Source of the DNA: Nitrospirota bacterium
GTDB lineage: Bacteria > Nitrospirota > Thermodesulfovibrionia > Thermodesulfovibrionales > UBA1546
Direction of reading: 5' to 3'
Assembly: GCA_016195565.1 (NCBI GenBank)
Contig: JACPZK010000033.1
Coordinates: 1 to 64,000, forward strand
Length of the DNA: 64,000 bases
Shown: piece by piece, positions 35,343-44,079 of the stretch
How positions within the stretch are numbered: position 1 is the first letter of the stretch
Layout of the letters: every line of letters starts with the position of its first letter
Notes under the pieces: generated by a model
Seen by the model: only the letters and a program-made list of their open reading frames with translations
What the model was told of the DNA's origin: nothing
Databases searched by the model: none
Translations under genes and position numbers: made by a program

Positions 35343-36695
35343 ATGGAATTTAACAAGTTTAATTTTCACCCCCAAATCGCTGCCGGGATTAAGGCAGCGG
35401 GCTTTGTAACGCCAACCCCGATTCAGGAGCAGGCGCTTCCCCCCGTACTTCAGGGGAAAGACGTCATGGGCCTTGCCCAGACCGGAACAGGCAAAACAGC
35501 AGTCTTCGTGCTGCCGATCCTGGAGCGCCTGATAAACAAAGCGCGCGGCCGTATCCGCGCCCTCGTCATTGCACCAACGCGCGAACTTGCTGAACAGATC
35601 AACACTACCTTCTCGGACCTCGGCGGCACAACGCACCTGCGCAACATCACGATCTACGGCGGCGTAGCCATAAACCCGCAGATACAGAAACTGCGCGCAG
35701 GTGTCGAGATCGTCGTCGCCTGCCCCGGCCGCCTGCTCGATCATATCAATCAGGGAACGATAAACCTTTCGGGTGTAGAAGTCCTCGTACTGGATGAAGC
35801 GGACCGGATGTTCGACATGGGCTTTCTTCCTGATATCAGGAAGATCATCAAGCATATACCGGTCAGGCGTCAGACACTGTTATTTTCGGCAACAATGCCC
35901 GATGATATCCGTCGGCTGGCACGCGAGATACTGCAATCCCCTGTCACGGTGCAGGTCAATCACGCCGCACCGGCAAGCACGGTCGCGCATGCCCTCTACC
36001 CTGTGGATCAACACCTTAAGACCGCTCTCCTCCTCGAACTGTTGCGCCATACCGACACGGAGTCGATACTAATCTTTACGCGCACCAAGCACCGCGCCAA
36101 GCGCGTGGGACAGCAACTGGAAAAGGCAGGCTACAAGGCTGCATCGCTTCAGGGGAACCTGTCGCAGAACAAGCGCCAGGCCGCACTGGACGGATTCCGT
36201 GACGGCTCGTATCAGATTCTTGTTGCGACCGATATTGCAGCCCGCGGCATCGACGTCTCAAGCATTTCCCACGTCATCAACTACGACATGCCCGACACCA
36301 CCGACGCCTACACACACCGTATCGGCCGCACCGGCCGGGCTGCGAAGACCGGGGATGCCTTCACATTCGTTACCCGCGAAGACGAGGATACAGTGCGCGG
36401 CATTGAACGTGTTCTCGGCGAAAAGATAGAACGGCGCACGCTGAAAGGCTTTGATTACAAAAAACCAGCGCCGGCGCGGGACAGCGAGTTTGCCCGTCCG
36501 CCGCGCGAACCGCAGCGCCGTAGGGAGCAGAAGAAACCCGAACCATTCGGGACTCGTACAGCCGCCGTTGGACCGCAGAAACGTCACCAGGTCCAGCCGA
36601 CACGCGGGGTTGCTCACCGGGGTTCCGCTCCTCAGCGCCCCTCTGATTCAGCAACACTCAAGGACAGGGGGCACAAACCCTTCACCGGCCGCTGA
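35343..36695 (+). CDS. DEAD-box RNA helicase (RhlE/DeaD type)
   Basis: 450 residues. Ordered motifs: Q-motif TPTPIQEQALP, AQTGTGKT (I), PTRELAEQ (Ia), VLDEADRMFDMGF (II), FSATMP (III), ATDIAARGIDV (V) and HRIGRTGRA (VI). A basic Arg/Pro-rich tail (residues ~370-450) probably binds RNA. GGAG site before the ATG. Composition is visibly GC-richer than its neighbours, suggesting transfer. Divergent from cspA. Confidence 0.94.
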   Translation: MEFNKFNFHPQIAAGIKAAGFVTPTPIQEQALPPVLQGKDVMGLAQTGTGKTAVFVLPILERLINKARGRIRALVIAPTRELAEQINTTFSDLGGTTHLRNITIYGGVAINPQIQKLRAGVEIVVACPGRLLDHINQGTINLSGVEVLVLDEADRMFDMGFLPDIRKIIKHIPVRRQTLLFSATMPDDIRRLAREILQSPVTVQVNHAAPASTVAHALYPVDQHLKTALLLELLRHTDTESILIFTRTKHRAKRVGQQLEKAGYKAASLQGNLSQNKRQAALDGFRDGSYQILVATDIAARGIDVSSISHVINYDMPDTTDAYTHRIGRTGRAAKTGDAFTFVTREDEDTVRGIERVLGEKIERRTLKGFDYKKPAPARDSEFARPPREPQRRREQKKPEPFGTRTAAVGPQKRHQVQPTRGVAHRGSAPQRPSDSATLKDRGHKPFTGR

Positions 36696-36785
36696 GACTC
36701 ATTTACTGAAAGTCTCAAATAATGACCGTGCCATGCAAACTATTGTCTGATTGTCATTATTCACTAAACCCTCTATACTGAATAG

Positions 36786-36802
36786 TCCCGAGCTGCTCGG
36801 GA
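36786..36802. repeat. 17-bp hairpin TCCCGAG-CTG-CTCGGGA
   Basis: Intergenic copy of the YCCCGAN-NNN-NTCGGGR element, nearly identical to 8278-8294 in uvrA. Confidence 0.7.
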
Positions 36803-36837
36803 TAAAAATGGGGCGCCAATACGCTGAGGTGACACAC

Positions 36838-37020
36838 ATGGCAATTGAAACAAAAATCGAAGGGAATAAGCTTATTATCACTTGCGACTTGGAAAAGCCT
36901 ACGCCAAGCGCATCCGGGAAAACACTTGTAGTAGTCAGCACAAGAGGCAATATAAAAACATCCTGCATGGTAGAAGGGAAACCATTAACAATCGGGCTGA
37001 ACGCCTATATCCACAAATAG
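36838..37020 (+). CDS. Small conserved protein of unknown function
   Basis: 60 residues from MAIETKIEGNKLIITCDLEK to GLNAYIHK, a strand-rich protein family I have seen as hypothetical in several phyla but cannot name. The start is chosen at 36838 for the family-like N-terminus; an in-frame ATG at 36751 would add an unlikely extension across a palindrome. Confidence 0.7.
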   Translation: MAIETKIEGNKLIITCDLEKPTPSASGKTLVVVSTRGNIKTSCMVEGKPLTIGLNAYIHK

Positions 37021-37124
37021 CGAAAACTTTTACAATGGGTGTGGAGCTAATAATTCCACATTGTCTTTCAGAAAGGGGATGAGCTTGCCAGTCAGGGAAT
37101 TAATCGCCAATGTAAGCGTCCCTG

Positions 37125-37814
37125 TCACTTATTTCCGTAAACATCAATCTTTTGGCAATATCGCGCTATAGGACAAGTTCCGCATTTTGGTAGCCGAGCC
37201 GAACATTTATCTCTTCCTAACGAAACCATATTTACATGCAAAGACGGGCGCAATTTAGAAGGTATCATTTCCTGCAAAAGATCCATATTCCTTGAAGAAC
37301 AGAATTGGTGCTTGCTGGTCGATTTTATCCAACCCAGTCTTTTTGAAATACGCCAGCAGTGCGAATCGACAGGAAAGACTTTCATATTTAGGGAATATAG
37401 CATTACACAGCGAGCAACTTTTTTCCCGATGCCAGGGAGACTCGTGAGATAACTCTCGCATTCCTCGTCTGACATCTTTTTGAGCGGGGCCAAAGTCGGT
37501 TTTCCGAAACTCTCTATCAGGCGTTTGATAATTTCTTTTGCTATAGCCGCCTTTTGATTTTGCAGACCGCCCCAGGAGATAGTTCTGCTTATCTTCTTAG
37601 TGGACGAAGCGGTAAGCAGTTCATATCTAGGGAAGTTTCGCTTTAGAGACTTAAAGGCTTCGAGATAGACCTTCTTGCTCCTTTTTGTGCTGCACAGGAC
37701 AAAGAATAGCTCATCCAATGGGTTCTTTTTATTATGGTGGGCAAAGTCCTGATATTCCTTCTTTAATTCGAGTGCCACCTTTTCAACGTCTGGAGCATAT
37801 GCCTTACTCATCAT
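37125..37814 (-). CDS. Endonuclease III-like DNA glycosylase
   Basis: 229 residues of the HhH-GPD superfamily. The helix-hairpin-helix is LPGIGKKVARCV, whose second Lys aligns with the catalytic Lys of Nth. The general-acid Asp is in FPVDSHCWRIS. C-terminal CSARLPKCGTCPIARYC gives the Cx6Cx2Cx5C [4Fe-4S] ligands. It removes oxidised or mismatched pyrimidines. It starts the minus-strand run next to a decaying restriction island and may belong to it (mismatch repair near methylcytosine). Confidence 0.82.
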   Translation of the reverse strand: MMSKAYAPDVEKVALELKKEYQDFAHHNKKNPLDELFFVLCSTKRSKKVYLEAFKSLKRNFPRYELLTASSTKKISRTISWGGLQNQKAAIAKEIIKRLIESFGKPTLAPLKKMSDEECESYLTSLPGIGKKVARCVMLYSLNMKVFPVDSHCWRISKRLGWIKSTSKHQFCSSRNMDLLQEMIPSKLRPSLHVNMVSLGRDKCSARLPKCGTCPIARYCQKIDVYGNK

Positions 37815-37850
37815 TCTCAGCCGCGTCGCCGCGCATTATAGAGTTCAAGA

Positions 37851-38231
37851 CTACGTAAATGCCTTTGCATTCCAGCCGCGAAGGACTTGCCCTAATATCA
37901 AATAGTCCCGGTCTGGATAAAACTCTTTTCGTTTAGGAAGATTGATCGCATCGCGGCAGGTCTTTTTGAACTCAGACTCTCCACCATCCCACCCAAGCGC
38001 TCTCAGACGGTCGAATCGCTCCTCATTAAAAATAATCGAGTAGTTCCGCTTGATCCCGATAAGTCCTTGATCAAAGGCCCGATGATGAAGTGCGCTCAAA
38101 CACAGGCCATTCCTGGTCTCATCCGTTCCTTTGGGGTGTTCTACCGGAATAATGTGCGCAGCATCAAGCAAATCGAGTTGCATGTCACTCATGGCGCACC
38201 TGAAGCCGTAAGCGAAAAGGATATTCTTCGC
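37851..38231 (-). pseudogene. HNH endonuclease C-terminal fragment
   Basis: From ATG 38192 the frame gives 113 residues with LDAAHIIPVEHPKGTDETRN, then LSALHHRAFDQGLI, the HNH-type nuclease core. Reading upstream in the same frame adds AKNILFAYGFRCA, the conserved segment that normally precedes it, up to a TAA at about 38232. The N-terminal half is therefore missing. It overlaps the ParB-like gene end by an ATGA, so the truncated protein could still be translated. Either a deletion remnant or a frameshifted fusion. Confidence 0.65.
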
Positions 38232-38614
38232 TTAGATGACGCATTCAAGTAAAGACTGCCAAGGAGTGTGCATGCATCAAAAAATCCAATCTCGGCAAGA
38301 TCGATACAGGCCACAACTTCTTTTTTGCCCCTTCGTACAGCCCAAACACGGTTTCTTCCGTCAAGCCATTGGTTTCCACAAATAATAACTGGCGGTAATT
38401 GCTGGCCAATCATCGCTTTTGCATAAGCTTCATTTCGGTAGTCAGTCCACATTTTCACTTTTGGGAAGGCAGTAATGGTTAAATCGTAAATATTAAATCG
38501 ATGCTTCTTCAGTTTTCTTATGCCCGGCTCGCCAAGATATTTTTCAACAAAGTCGAAAACCAATACCTGTAAATCGTCCGGCAATCCAGAAAACTTACAC
38601 GTCTGCGAGGACAT
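38189..38614 (-). CDS. ParB-like domain protein in restriction island
   Basis: 141 residues from the ATG at 38614 (MSSQTCKFSGLPDDLQVLV). The core PPVIICGNQWLDGRNRVWAV resembles the ParB/Srx-like nucleotide-binding fold. The start overlaps the stop of the PLD-type gene (TGATG). The C-terminus is short and runs directly into the HNH fragment, so it may be truncated. Role in a restriction system is inferred from context only. Confidence 0.55.
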   Translation of the reverse strand: MSSQTCKFSGLPDDLQVLVFDFVEKYLGEPGIRKLKKHRFNIYDLTITAFPKVKMWTDYRNEAYAKAMIGQQLPPVIICGNQWLDGRNRVWAVRRGKKEVVACIDLAEIGFFDACTLLGSLYLNASSKRRISFSLTASGAP

Positions 38615-39474
38615 CAGCGTGACGATGTCAAATCCCAGCGCTTCCCGTCGAAAACAATCTGGCCTGTACGTTTGAGGTACTGCTGGGCATTTCGGACCGC
38701 ATGCTTCCATCGCTTTCCAAAGTATTGTCCGTCGATGACCAACTCTACGGAATCGTCACACAAGTCCGGCAAAAGCTTCTGGATTCGAGGGTAAAGTTCT
38801 GTGGTGGGCATTGCGGCTCTTGCCAATATATAAAGTATGGCCTCGGAGAAAAGGCTATGTGCTGAGCGCTTTCCGACCTGAGCCCGCAAAAACTGATAAT
38901 TTGCGGCGCGTAGTTTCTGAGAGAAGCGGCGTTTAATTTCCGTAGCAGCCGAATTCTGAACCTTTTTAAAATCTGCGCTAAGCTCGTTTGCCACACCTTC
39001 CAACTCTGTCAATACAGCGCGGCTTAAGACGTTTCCAAGCCGCGAGTAGGAATCAAGGTCTTGCCGCACATTTTTCACAAGCCTTGCATCTCTGAACTCA
39101 ACGCCGTACTCAAAGTTAAAATCCATACCGCTTGGTGTAAGATTTGCGGATGTCACCAGAGCTCAGCTATGGTCGGCAACATAGACCTTTGCGTGCAAGC
39201 GGGGAAGGTTTATGACGACACTATTCGGGATTCGCTCAGTGAAGATGTTAAGCGCCTTGATGTCCAGTGACCCGCTAAGAACGTTAGCACTACGCACATC
39301 TGTCAGAACATGCAATTGTATCGGTAAGCTGGACTTTCTCTTGTAGAGTTCGTCGCAGACCCACTCGGCTTCAGATGTTTTTATATATGGCGATGCAATA
39401 ACAAGCTCTTTGCTGACTGCATTCAAAACCTCCCTAACACCATTCCGCAGGGTAGAATTGTAGAGCTTCAACAT
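38614..39474 (-). pseudogene. PLD-type nuclease gene interrupted by an in-frame TGA
   Basis: The first part (39474-39163) carries SKELVIASPYIK and ends LPRLHAKVYVADHS then TGA. The same frame continues without shift as ALVTSANLTPSGMDFNFEYG to a stop at 38614. The joined HxK...SANLTPSG...NFEYGV block is the HKD catalytic motif of phospholipase-D-like nucleases such as the BfiI group, so the TGA falls inside the active-site motif. It overlaps the truncated methyltransferase gene by 7 bp. Confidence 0.8.
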
Positions 39475-40139
39475 GTCCTCTCCGTATGGGCAAGAGCAAG
39501 CAGGTTAGGCGGAATAGCGGCGCCGTTATCGGTGCCGAACTTATTCGAAATATCGTGGCCCGAAGGTCTCATTTTCGGCTTGTACCCCTTGACCAGAAGT
39601 TCTTTCATGCTTTCGGAATAGGGCTGCAAGACTCGCCGATTGCTTGCCTTCGGCCAGGGTGTCGGAGAAAGCCACCATACACAATTAACGGCGTCTTTGA
39701 CGCGAATCCTTCGGACGGTCACCCACTCCGCCGGGGTAGGCAGCCGGGCGGGATTCCACCAGAAAAACTCCTGTGCGAGATGAAAGCCAAATTCCCGGCA
39801 CAGCATGACCATGAGCTCATAGTGATAAAGACTTCGTGTCGGCTGGCCCTGAATCCAGGAGCCTCCGATATCGATGACCAGCGATCCGTGGGGCTTTAAA
39901 ACCCGACGAAACGCCTCGGCAAATGGTCGAAACCATTCAACATACTTGTCGGCGGCCACATTCCCGTAATCTTTTTTCCTAACCAAGCCAAAGGGCGGAC
40001 TGGTCATAATAAGATCAACGGACTGAGGCTGGACTTCATCGCGTAAAATAGCCAAAGAATCGCCTAGGAAAATACGCCCATGTTGTGTACGATAAAATAA
40101 TTTTGCTATATCTGCTACGACTTTTTTAGCTATCCCCAT
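39468..40139 (-). pseudogene. N4-cytosine/N6-adenine DNA methyltransferase lacking its C-terminal part
   Basis: 223 residues. TSPPFGLVRKKDYGN is motif IV (catalytic SPPF), and SLVIDIGGSWIQGQPTRSLY, AEWVTVRRIRVKDAVNCVWW and MRPSGHDISNKFGTDNGAAI match the beta-class family closely. These enzymes normally continue ~90 residues to the SAM-binding motif I (DPFAGS). Here the protein stops just after IPPNLLALAHTE, so motif I is absent and activity is unlikely. Start at 40139. Confidence 0.85.
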
Positions 40140-40300
40140 ATTGCATATAAGTTTAGCAGCTCACTTTGAGACTAAGCAATATCATTTCAACTCAACTACA
40201 TTTAGAATCAAACACCTTCACAGACATAGCCTAGCCGGAGGGTCAGGGCTGCATATTGCACCGGCCAACTTTTTTTCTTCACTAATTCCCCTGTATCTCA

Positions 40301-40343
40301 ACCCCGTTAGAAGCCCCGTGCGAGACAATGCCTCTAACGGGGT
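40301..40343. repeat. Hairpin with 11-bp arms (ACCCCGTTAGA/TCTAACGGGGT)
   Basis: Perfect inverted repeat with a 21-nt loop in the non-coding stretch between the methyltransferase and the small Lys-rich ORF. The rest of that 380-bp gap shows nothing recognisable. Confidence 0.7.
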
Positions 40344-40521
40344 CAACTAACACCACCTTATCAGTCTCCTATATGTACTAAACCAGTACACGGAATTAGA
40401 CAGTTGCTGTCACGTATGCTAAAATGTGCGATATGGCAGAGAACCTATATAATCTTTTACATTGTCCTGTTGAAAACCATGGAGGCATAAACGATACTAC
40501 TATCAATAAAGGAGGTATCCG

Positions 40522-40623
40522 ATGAGTAAAGAAAAAGACAAGAAAAAAGCAAGCGAAAAGAAAAAACCACAGCACACACTTAAAGAGAAAAGACAATTGA
40601 AAAAAGAAAAAAAGTCTCGCTAA
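40522..40623 (+). CDS. Very basic 33-residue protein
   Basis: MSKEKDKKKASEKKKPQHTL, then KEKRQLKKEKKSR. It has an excellent AAAGGAGGTATCC ribosome binding site, which is the main reason to accept it. Almost half the residues are Lys. Function unknown; nucleic-acid or ribosome binding would be a guess. Confidence 0.55.
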   Translation: MSKEKDKKKASEKKKPQHTLKEKRQLKKEKKSR

Positions 40624-40658
40624 CAAAACGCAACGGCGCGGGGTCAGGTTATTGACTA

Positions 40659-40687
40659 TTGACACGTGTATCTACATTGTTTATACT
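40659..40687 (+). promoter_or_regulatory. Promoter of mazEF
   Basis: TTGACA (40659-40664), 17-bp spacer, TATACT (40682-40687), about 30 bp before the mazE ATG. Confidence 0.75.
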
Positions 40688-40717
40688 TAACTTGTCATAG
40701 TATTCGGGAGGTGGACA

Positions 40718-40957
40718 ATGTTGACAAAGACCATGAAATGGGGAAACAGTCTTGCTGTAAGAATTCCTAAAGTCATCGGTACGGGGTGCGGGATCGAAGA
40801 AAATTCAAGTGTAGAGATAAGCCTCAGAGATAAACAGATAATTATTATGCCGGTGAAAAAAGAATATTCCCTCAAAGAACTTCTTGCCGGAGTAACAAAG
40901 GATAACATTCATTCCGAATTTGACACCGGCCGGCCAGTCGGCAAGGAAGCTCTTTAA
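40718..40957 (+). CDS. mazE: AbrB/MazE-type antitoxin
   Basis: 79 residues starting MLTKTMKWGNSLAVRIPKVI, the swapped-hairpin AbrB DNA-binding fold of MazE, followed by a flexible acidic tail (HSEFDTGRPVGKEAL) that neutralises MazF. GGGAGGTGG site. Its stop and the mazF start overlap by one base (TAATG). Confidence 0.9.
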   Translation: MLTKTMKWGNSLAVRIPKVIGTGCGIEENSSVEISLRDKQIIIMPVKKEYSLKELLAGVTKDNIHSEFDTGRPVGKEAL

Positions 40958-41292
40958 TGAGCTTTATCCCTGATCGGGGTGATGTTGTATGGATTAACCT
41001 TGATCCGCAGGCGGGCCATGAACAAGCAGGAGTCCGCCCTGTTCTTGTCCTGTCGCCTTCAGCTTATAACGGCAGGGTTGGGCTCATGGTTTGCTGTCCC
41101 ATAACTACCCAGTCAAAGGGGTATCCATTTGAAGTTCTGATTAAGAACAACCTGAAGGTCAGCGGCGTTATCCTTGCTGATCAGGTGAAAAGCCTTGATT
41201 GGAAGGCACGCGGCGCAAAAAAGAAAGCAAGGATTTCTGAAGATGAGCTTTCTGAAACATTAAATAAACTCAAAACAGTTATTGATTTTTAG
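40957..41292 (+). CDS. mazF: MazF-type mRNA interferase toxin
   Basis: 111 residues. PDRGDVVWINLDPQAGHEQA then GVRPVLVLSP is the PemK/MazF signature with the catalytic Arg and Thr (ITTQSKGYPFEV) positions kept. VILADQVKSLDW is the conserved end. Cleaves single-stranded mRNA at short sites; recognition sequence not predictable. Confidence 0.92.
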   Translation: MSFIPDRGDVVWINLDPQAGHEQAGVRPVLVLSPSAYNGRVGLMVCCPITTQSKGYPFEVLIKNNLKVSGVILADQVKSLDWKARGAKKKARISEDELSETLNKLKTVIDF

Positions 41293-41322
41293 TCCCTCCA
41301 TGCAAAAGTCTTTCTTCTAAAC

Positions 41323-43182
41323 TCAATTCCCCATCTCTACCCCGCTGAGTTTTTCTTCAAACTCTTTGGTCTTGTCCTCAATTTCGATTTGCAGGGGTTC
41401 CAGTTCGGAGAAGAGGGAATCGATCTTTGCTTGTGAAGCGTGGAGCGCCTTGGACAGTTTATTGATTGCTGTGCCGTCGCCTTTAAAGGAAGCCTCCACA
41501 ATATCTTTGTTGCTCTGCTCGGCCATCGCTTCAAGGCTTACGATCTCGCGTTCAATTTCAGCGATACGTTTCTGCAACGCCCCGAGGGTCTTTGATTTCT
41601 CATTGACCAGTTCAGCGCGGAGGCGCCGGAGGAGTTTCCTGTCCACGGTTTTGCCTCCATTCACTTTGGGGCCGCGCTTCAACGGAGGAATTTCATTATT
41701 CCATCCTACTCTATCAAGGAAGTCCTGATACGTGCCTTCAAAAAGGGTTGCCTTCCCGTTGTCAAAGACAATGAGCCTTGTCGCAATGGCATGGAGTATC
41801 ATTTCACTGTGGGTTACGATAACTACGCCGCCGGGGAAGGCGTCTATCGCCTCAAGCAGAGACTCGGCGGACTCCATGTCAAGATGGTTCGTAGGCTCAT
41901 CTAACATCAGCATATTGGCAGGGCTGACAAGCAGTTTACCGAGAAGCACCCGGCTCTTCTCGCCGCCGGAGAGGACGCTGATCTTTTTTAATGCATTATC
42001 GCCCGGAAACATCATCACTCCGCATATCTTGCGCGCTGCGCCCCTGTTATGGTCAGGGTGTGCTTCCATGATCTCTTCTTCCACGGTTTTCTGCAGGTTA
42101 AGCCTGTTTATATTTGTCTGTCCGAAATACGCAAACTTCAGGTCATTGTGATGGCGTACCTCGCCGCTGAGAGGAGCCAATTCCCCGGACAGAAGGTTCA
42201 GGAGCGTTGTCTTGCCCTTGCCGTTTTTCCCTATTATCGCAATGCGGTCCTTCTTTCCCGCATAAAAGCTCAACCCGTCAATTAACGGAGCGCCGGGATC
42301 AAATCCAAAAGACAGGTCTTTCACTTCCATAAGCTGTTTGCTGTTAAAGGGCGCTGAGTTAAAGGTAAAGTCAAGATTTTTTGTATCAGACAATTTTTCA
42401 AGCCGTTCCTTTTTCTGCAATGCCTTGACCCTCGACTGAACCGCCTTTGCCTTGGTCGCCTTGGCCCTGAAGCGGTTTATGAACTGCTCTATCTCCTTCC
42501 GCTTTTTCTCGTCGTTTACCCGTGTCTTTTCATGTATCTCTTCTTTAAGCAGTAATTGCTGATACACATTTTCCGTAGGCCCCGCTATCTTTCGTATCCC
42601 GCAGCGATGAATCGCCATTGTATGCGTGGTAACACTGTCCATAAATGAGCGGTCATGCGTAATGATGATAAGTTCTTTTTTCCAGGCGCGCAAGAACCGG
42701 ACTAACCAGCGGAGCGACACGATATCGAGATAGTTTGTGGGTTCGTCAAGGAGGAGGAGATTTGGATTGGAGACGAGCACCTTCGCCAGGTTCAGCCTCA
42801 CCTGAAACCCGCCGGATAACTGCGCAGGATTGAGAACGAGCTCGTCAGCGGAAAACCCAAGGCCCATCAGGATGGCTTCTGCCTTGTAACTTTCGTCCCT
42901 GCCGTCTTCGCGGTGCGGCAGGCTCAGACATGCTTCTTTCAATACGCTCTCTTCAATAAACCTGATGTGCTGGGCGAGATGCCCGATCCTGTAGCCGGCA
43001 GGAATGCTGATAGTCCCCGAGTCCTGATGCTCCTGTCCTAATATCAGCCTGAACAGGGTGGTCTTGCCGTGGCCGTTTCTGCCCACGAGTCCCACGCGCT
43101 CTCCGGGGTTGATCGTGAAACCGACCTTGTCGAAGAGCGCCTGACGCCCGTATGATTTTTCTAAATTGCTTACCTGTATCAT
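41323..43182 (-). CDS. ABC-F family ATP-binding protein
   Basis: 619 residues, two ABC domains with no membrane part. Walker A motifs GRNGHGKTTL and GKNGKGKTTL; signatures LSGGFQVRLNLAKV and LSGGEKSRVLLGK; Walker B LLLDEPTNYLD and LMLDEPTNHLD. A charged interdomain linker and a C-terminal coiled coil (residues ~530-615) fit the Uup/YheS-like groups. ABC-F proteins act on ribosomes, and some give antibiotic resistance; no specific role is evident. Confidence 0.92.
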   Translation of the reverse strand: MIQVSNLEKSYGRQALFDKVGFTINPGERVGLVGRNGHGKTTLFRLILGQEHQDSGTISIPAGYRIGHLAQHIRFIEESVLKEACLSLPHREDGRDESYKAEAILMGLGFSADELVLNPAQLSGGFQVRLNLAKVLVSNPNLLLLDEPTNYLDIVSLRWLVRFLRAWKKELIIITHDRSFMDSVTTHTMAIHRCGIRKIAGPTENVYQQLLLKEEIHEKTRVNDEKKRKEIEQFINRFRAKATKAKAVQSRVKALQKKERLEKLSDTKNLDFTFNSAPFNSKQLMEVKDLSFGFDPGAPLIDGLSFYAGKKDRIAIIGKNGKGKTTLLNLLSGELAPLSGEVRHHNDLKFAYFGQTNINRLNLQKTVEEEIMEAHPDHNRGAARKICGVMMFPGDNALKKISVLSGGEKSRVLLGKLLVSPANMLMLDEPTNHLDMESAESLLEAIDAFPGGVVIVTHSEMILHAIATRLIVFDNGKATLFEGTYQDFLDRVGWNNEIPPLKRGPKVNGGKTVDRKLLRRLRAELVNEKSKTLGALQKRIAEIEREIVSLEAMAEQSNKDIVEASFKGDGTAINKLSKALHASQAKIDSLFSELEPLQIEIEDKTKEFEEKLSGVEMGN

Positions 43183-43394
43183 TCTGTTATTCTGGCGATC
43201 GTTCAGTCATTCCGATCTAATGCCTTGTCATGCTGCTGCCGATTAGCAGTTTCTCTGAAGCGGGATTTTTGTGCGTAGTTCTTGTTAAGCAAAAAAACAG
43301 TCCGCAGTTAGTATTATATGATTTATGACGGAGTTAATTCAATATCTCTAAACTCTCCAAAGAAAGCCGTAACATCTGAGCACGTTTGTTCAGG

Positions 43395-44072
43395 TCATGA
43401 ACCGCGTACGGCGATCCAGATCGTGTGCCGTCCTCCGCCACGGGGACCGCGAGCGTGTACACAGACCTCATCTACTGCGAAGCCTGCCTGCTTCAGACGC
43501 CGGGTAAAAGAACTATCGGAACTGACTGACCATACTGCTAGCACGCCCTCAGTCCGCAGTGCTGCGAAGGCTGCTTCCAGTCCTTCCCGGGCATAGAGCC
43601 AGTCATTGCTTTTGCGGGTCAGGCCCTCAGGCCCGTTATCTATATCAAGCAGGATTACGTCGTAGTCACGGCGCTTCTCTTTCAGCACCTGGGCAACATC
43701 GGCCTCGCGAATAGTAACCCGTGTATCCTGAAGGGGATGACCTGCCAGATCTGCGAGGGGTTTCCTGTTCCACTCTATCACTGCCGGCACCAGTTCGGCC
43801 ACCACAACACGGGCCTTGGGACCGAGCCGGTTCAGGGCTGCTGCCAGGGTGTACCCCATACCCAGCCCGCCGATCAAAACCCTGGGCTTGGGACGGCCTG
43901 CTATCTTTGCACAGGCAAGTTCGGCCAGAGCGTCCTCTGACCCATGCGCAGAACTGTTCATGAGTTCACAACCGTTCACCCTGATAGAGAACTCCCTGCC
44001 TCGCTTGTAGAGGCGAAGCTCTCCGCTGTTTCCGGGTACCTGCACGCTGTCGAGCAATTCCCACGGAATCAT
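43395..44072 (-). CDS. Spermidine-synthase-like methyltransferase-fold protein
   Basis: 225 residues. VLIGGLGMGYTLAAALNRLG is the glycine-rich cofactor motif, VVVAELVPAVIEWNR the acidic loop, and YDVILLDIDNGPEG the aminopropyltransferase-like DxDxGP segment. Some catalytic acidic residues of true SpeE are not obvious, so the substrate may differ. Composition is GC-richer than the surroundings. It ends 213 bp from the ABC-F start; that gap holds nothing recognisable. Confidence 0.8.
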   Translation of the reverse strand: MIPWELLDSVQVPGNSGELRLYKRGREFSIRVNGCELMNSSAHGSEDALAELACAKIAGRPKPRVLIGGLGMGYTLAAALNRLGPKARVVVAELVPAVIEWNRKPLADLAGHPLQDTRVTIREADVAQVLKEKRRDYDVILLDIDNGPEGLTRKSNDWLYAREGLEAAFAALRTEGVLAVWSVSSDSSFTRRLKQAGFAVDEVCVHARGPRGGGRHTIWIAVRGS

Positions 44073-44079
44073 GGCTGCC

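Noticed and set aside
35250-35855. 201-residue minus-strand frame
   Set aside because: Antisense to conserved DEAD-box helicase motifs.
40663-40672. CACGTG-containing ACACGTGT as a fourth parS
   Set aside because: Flanks do not match the parS arms; it lies in the mazEF promoter.
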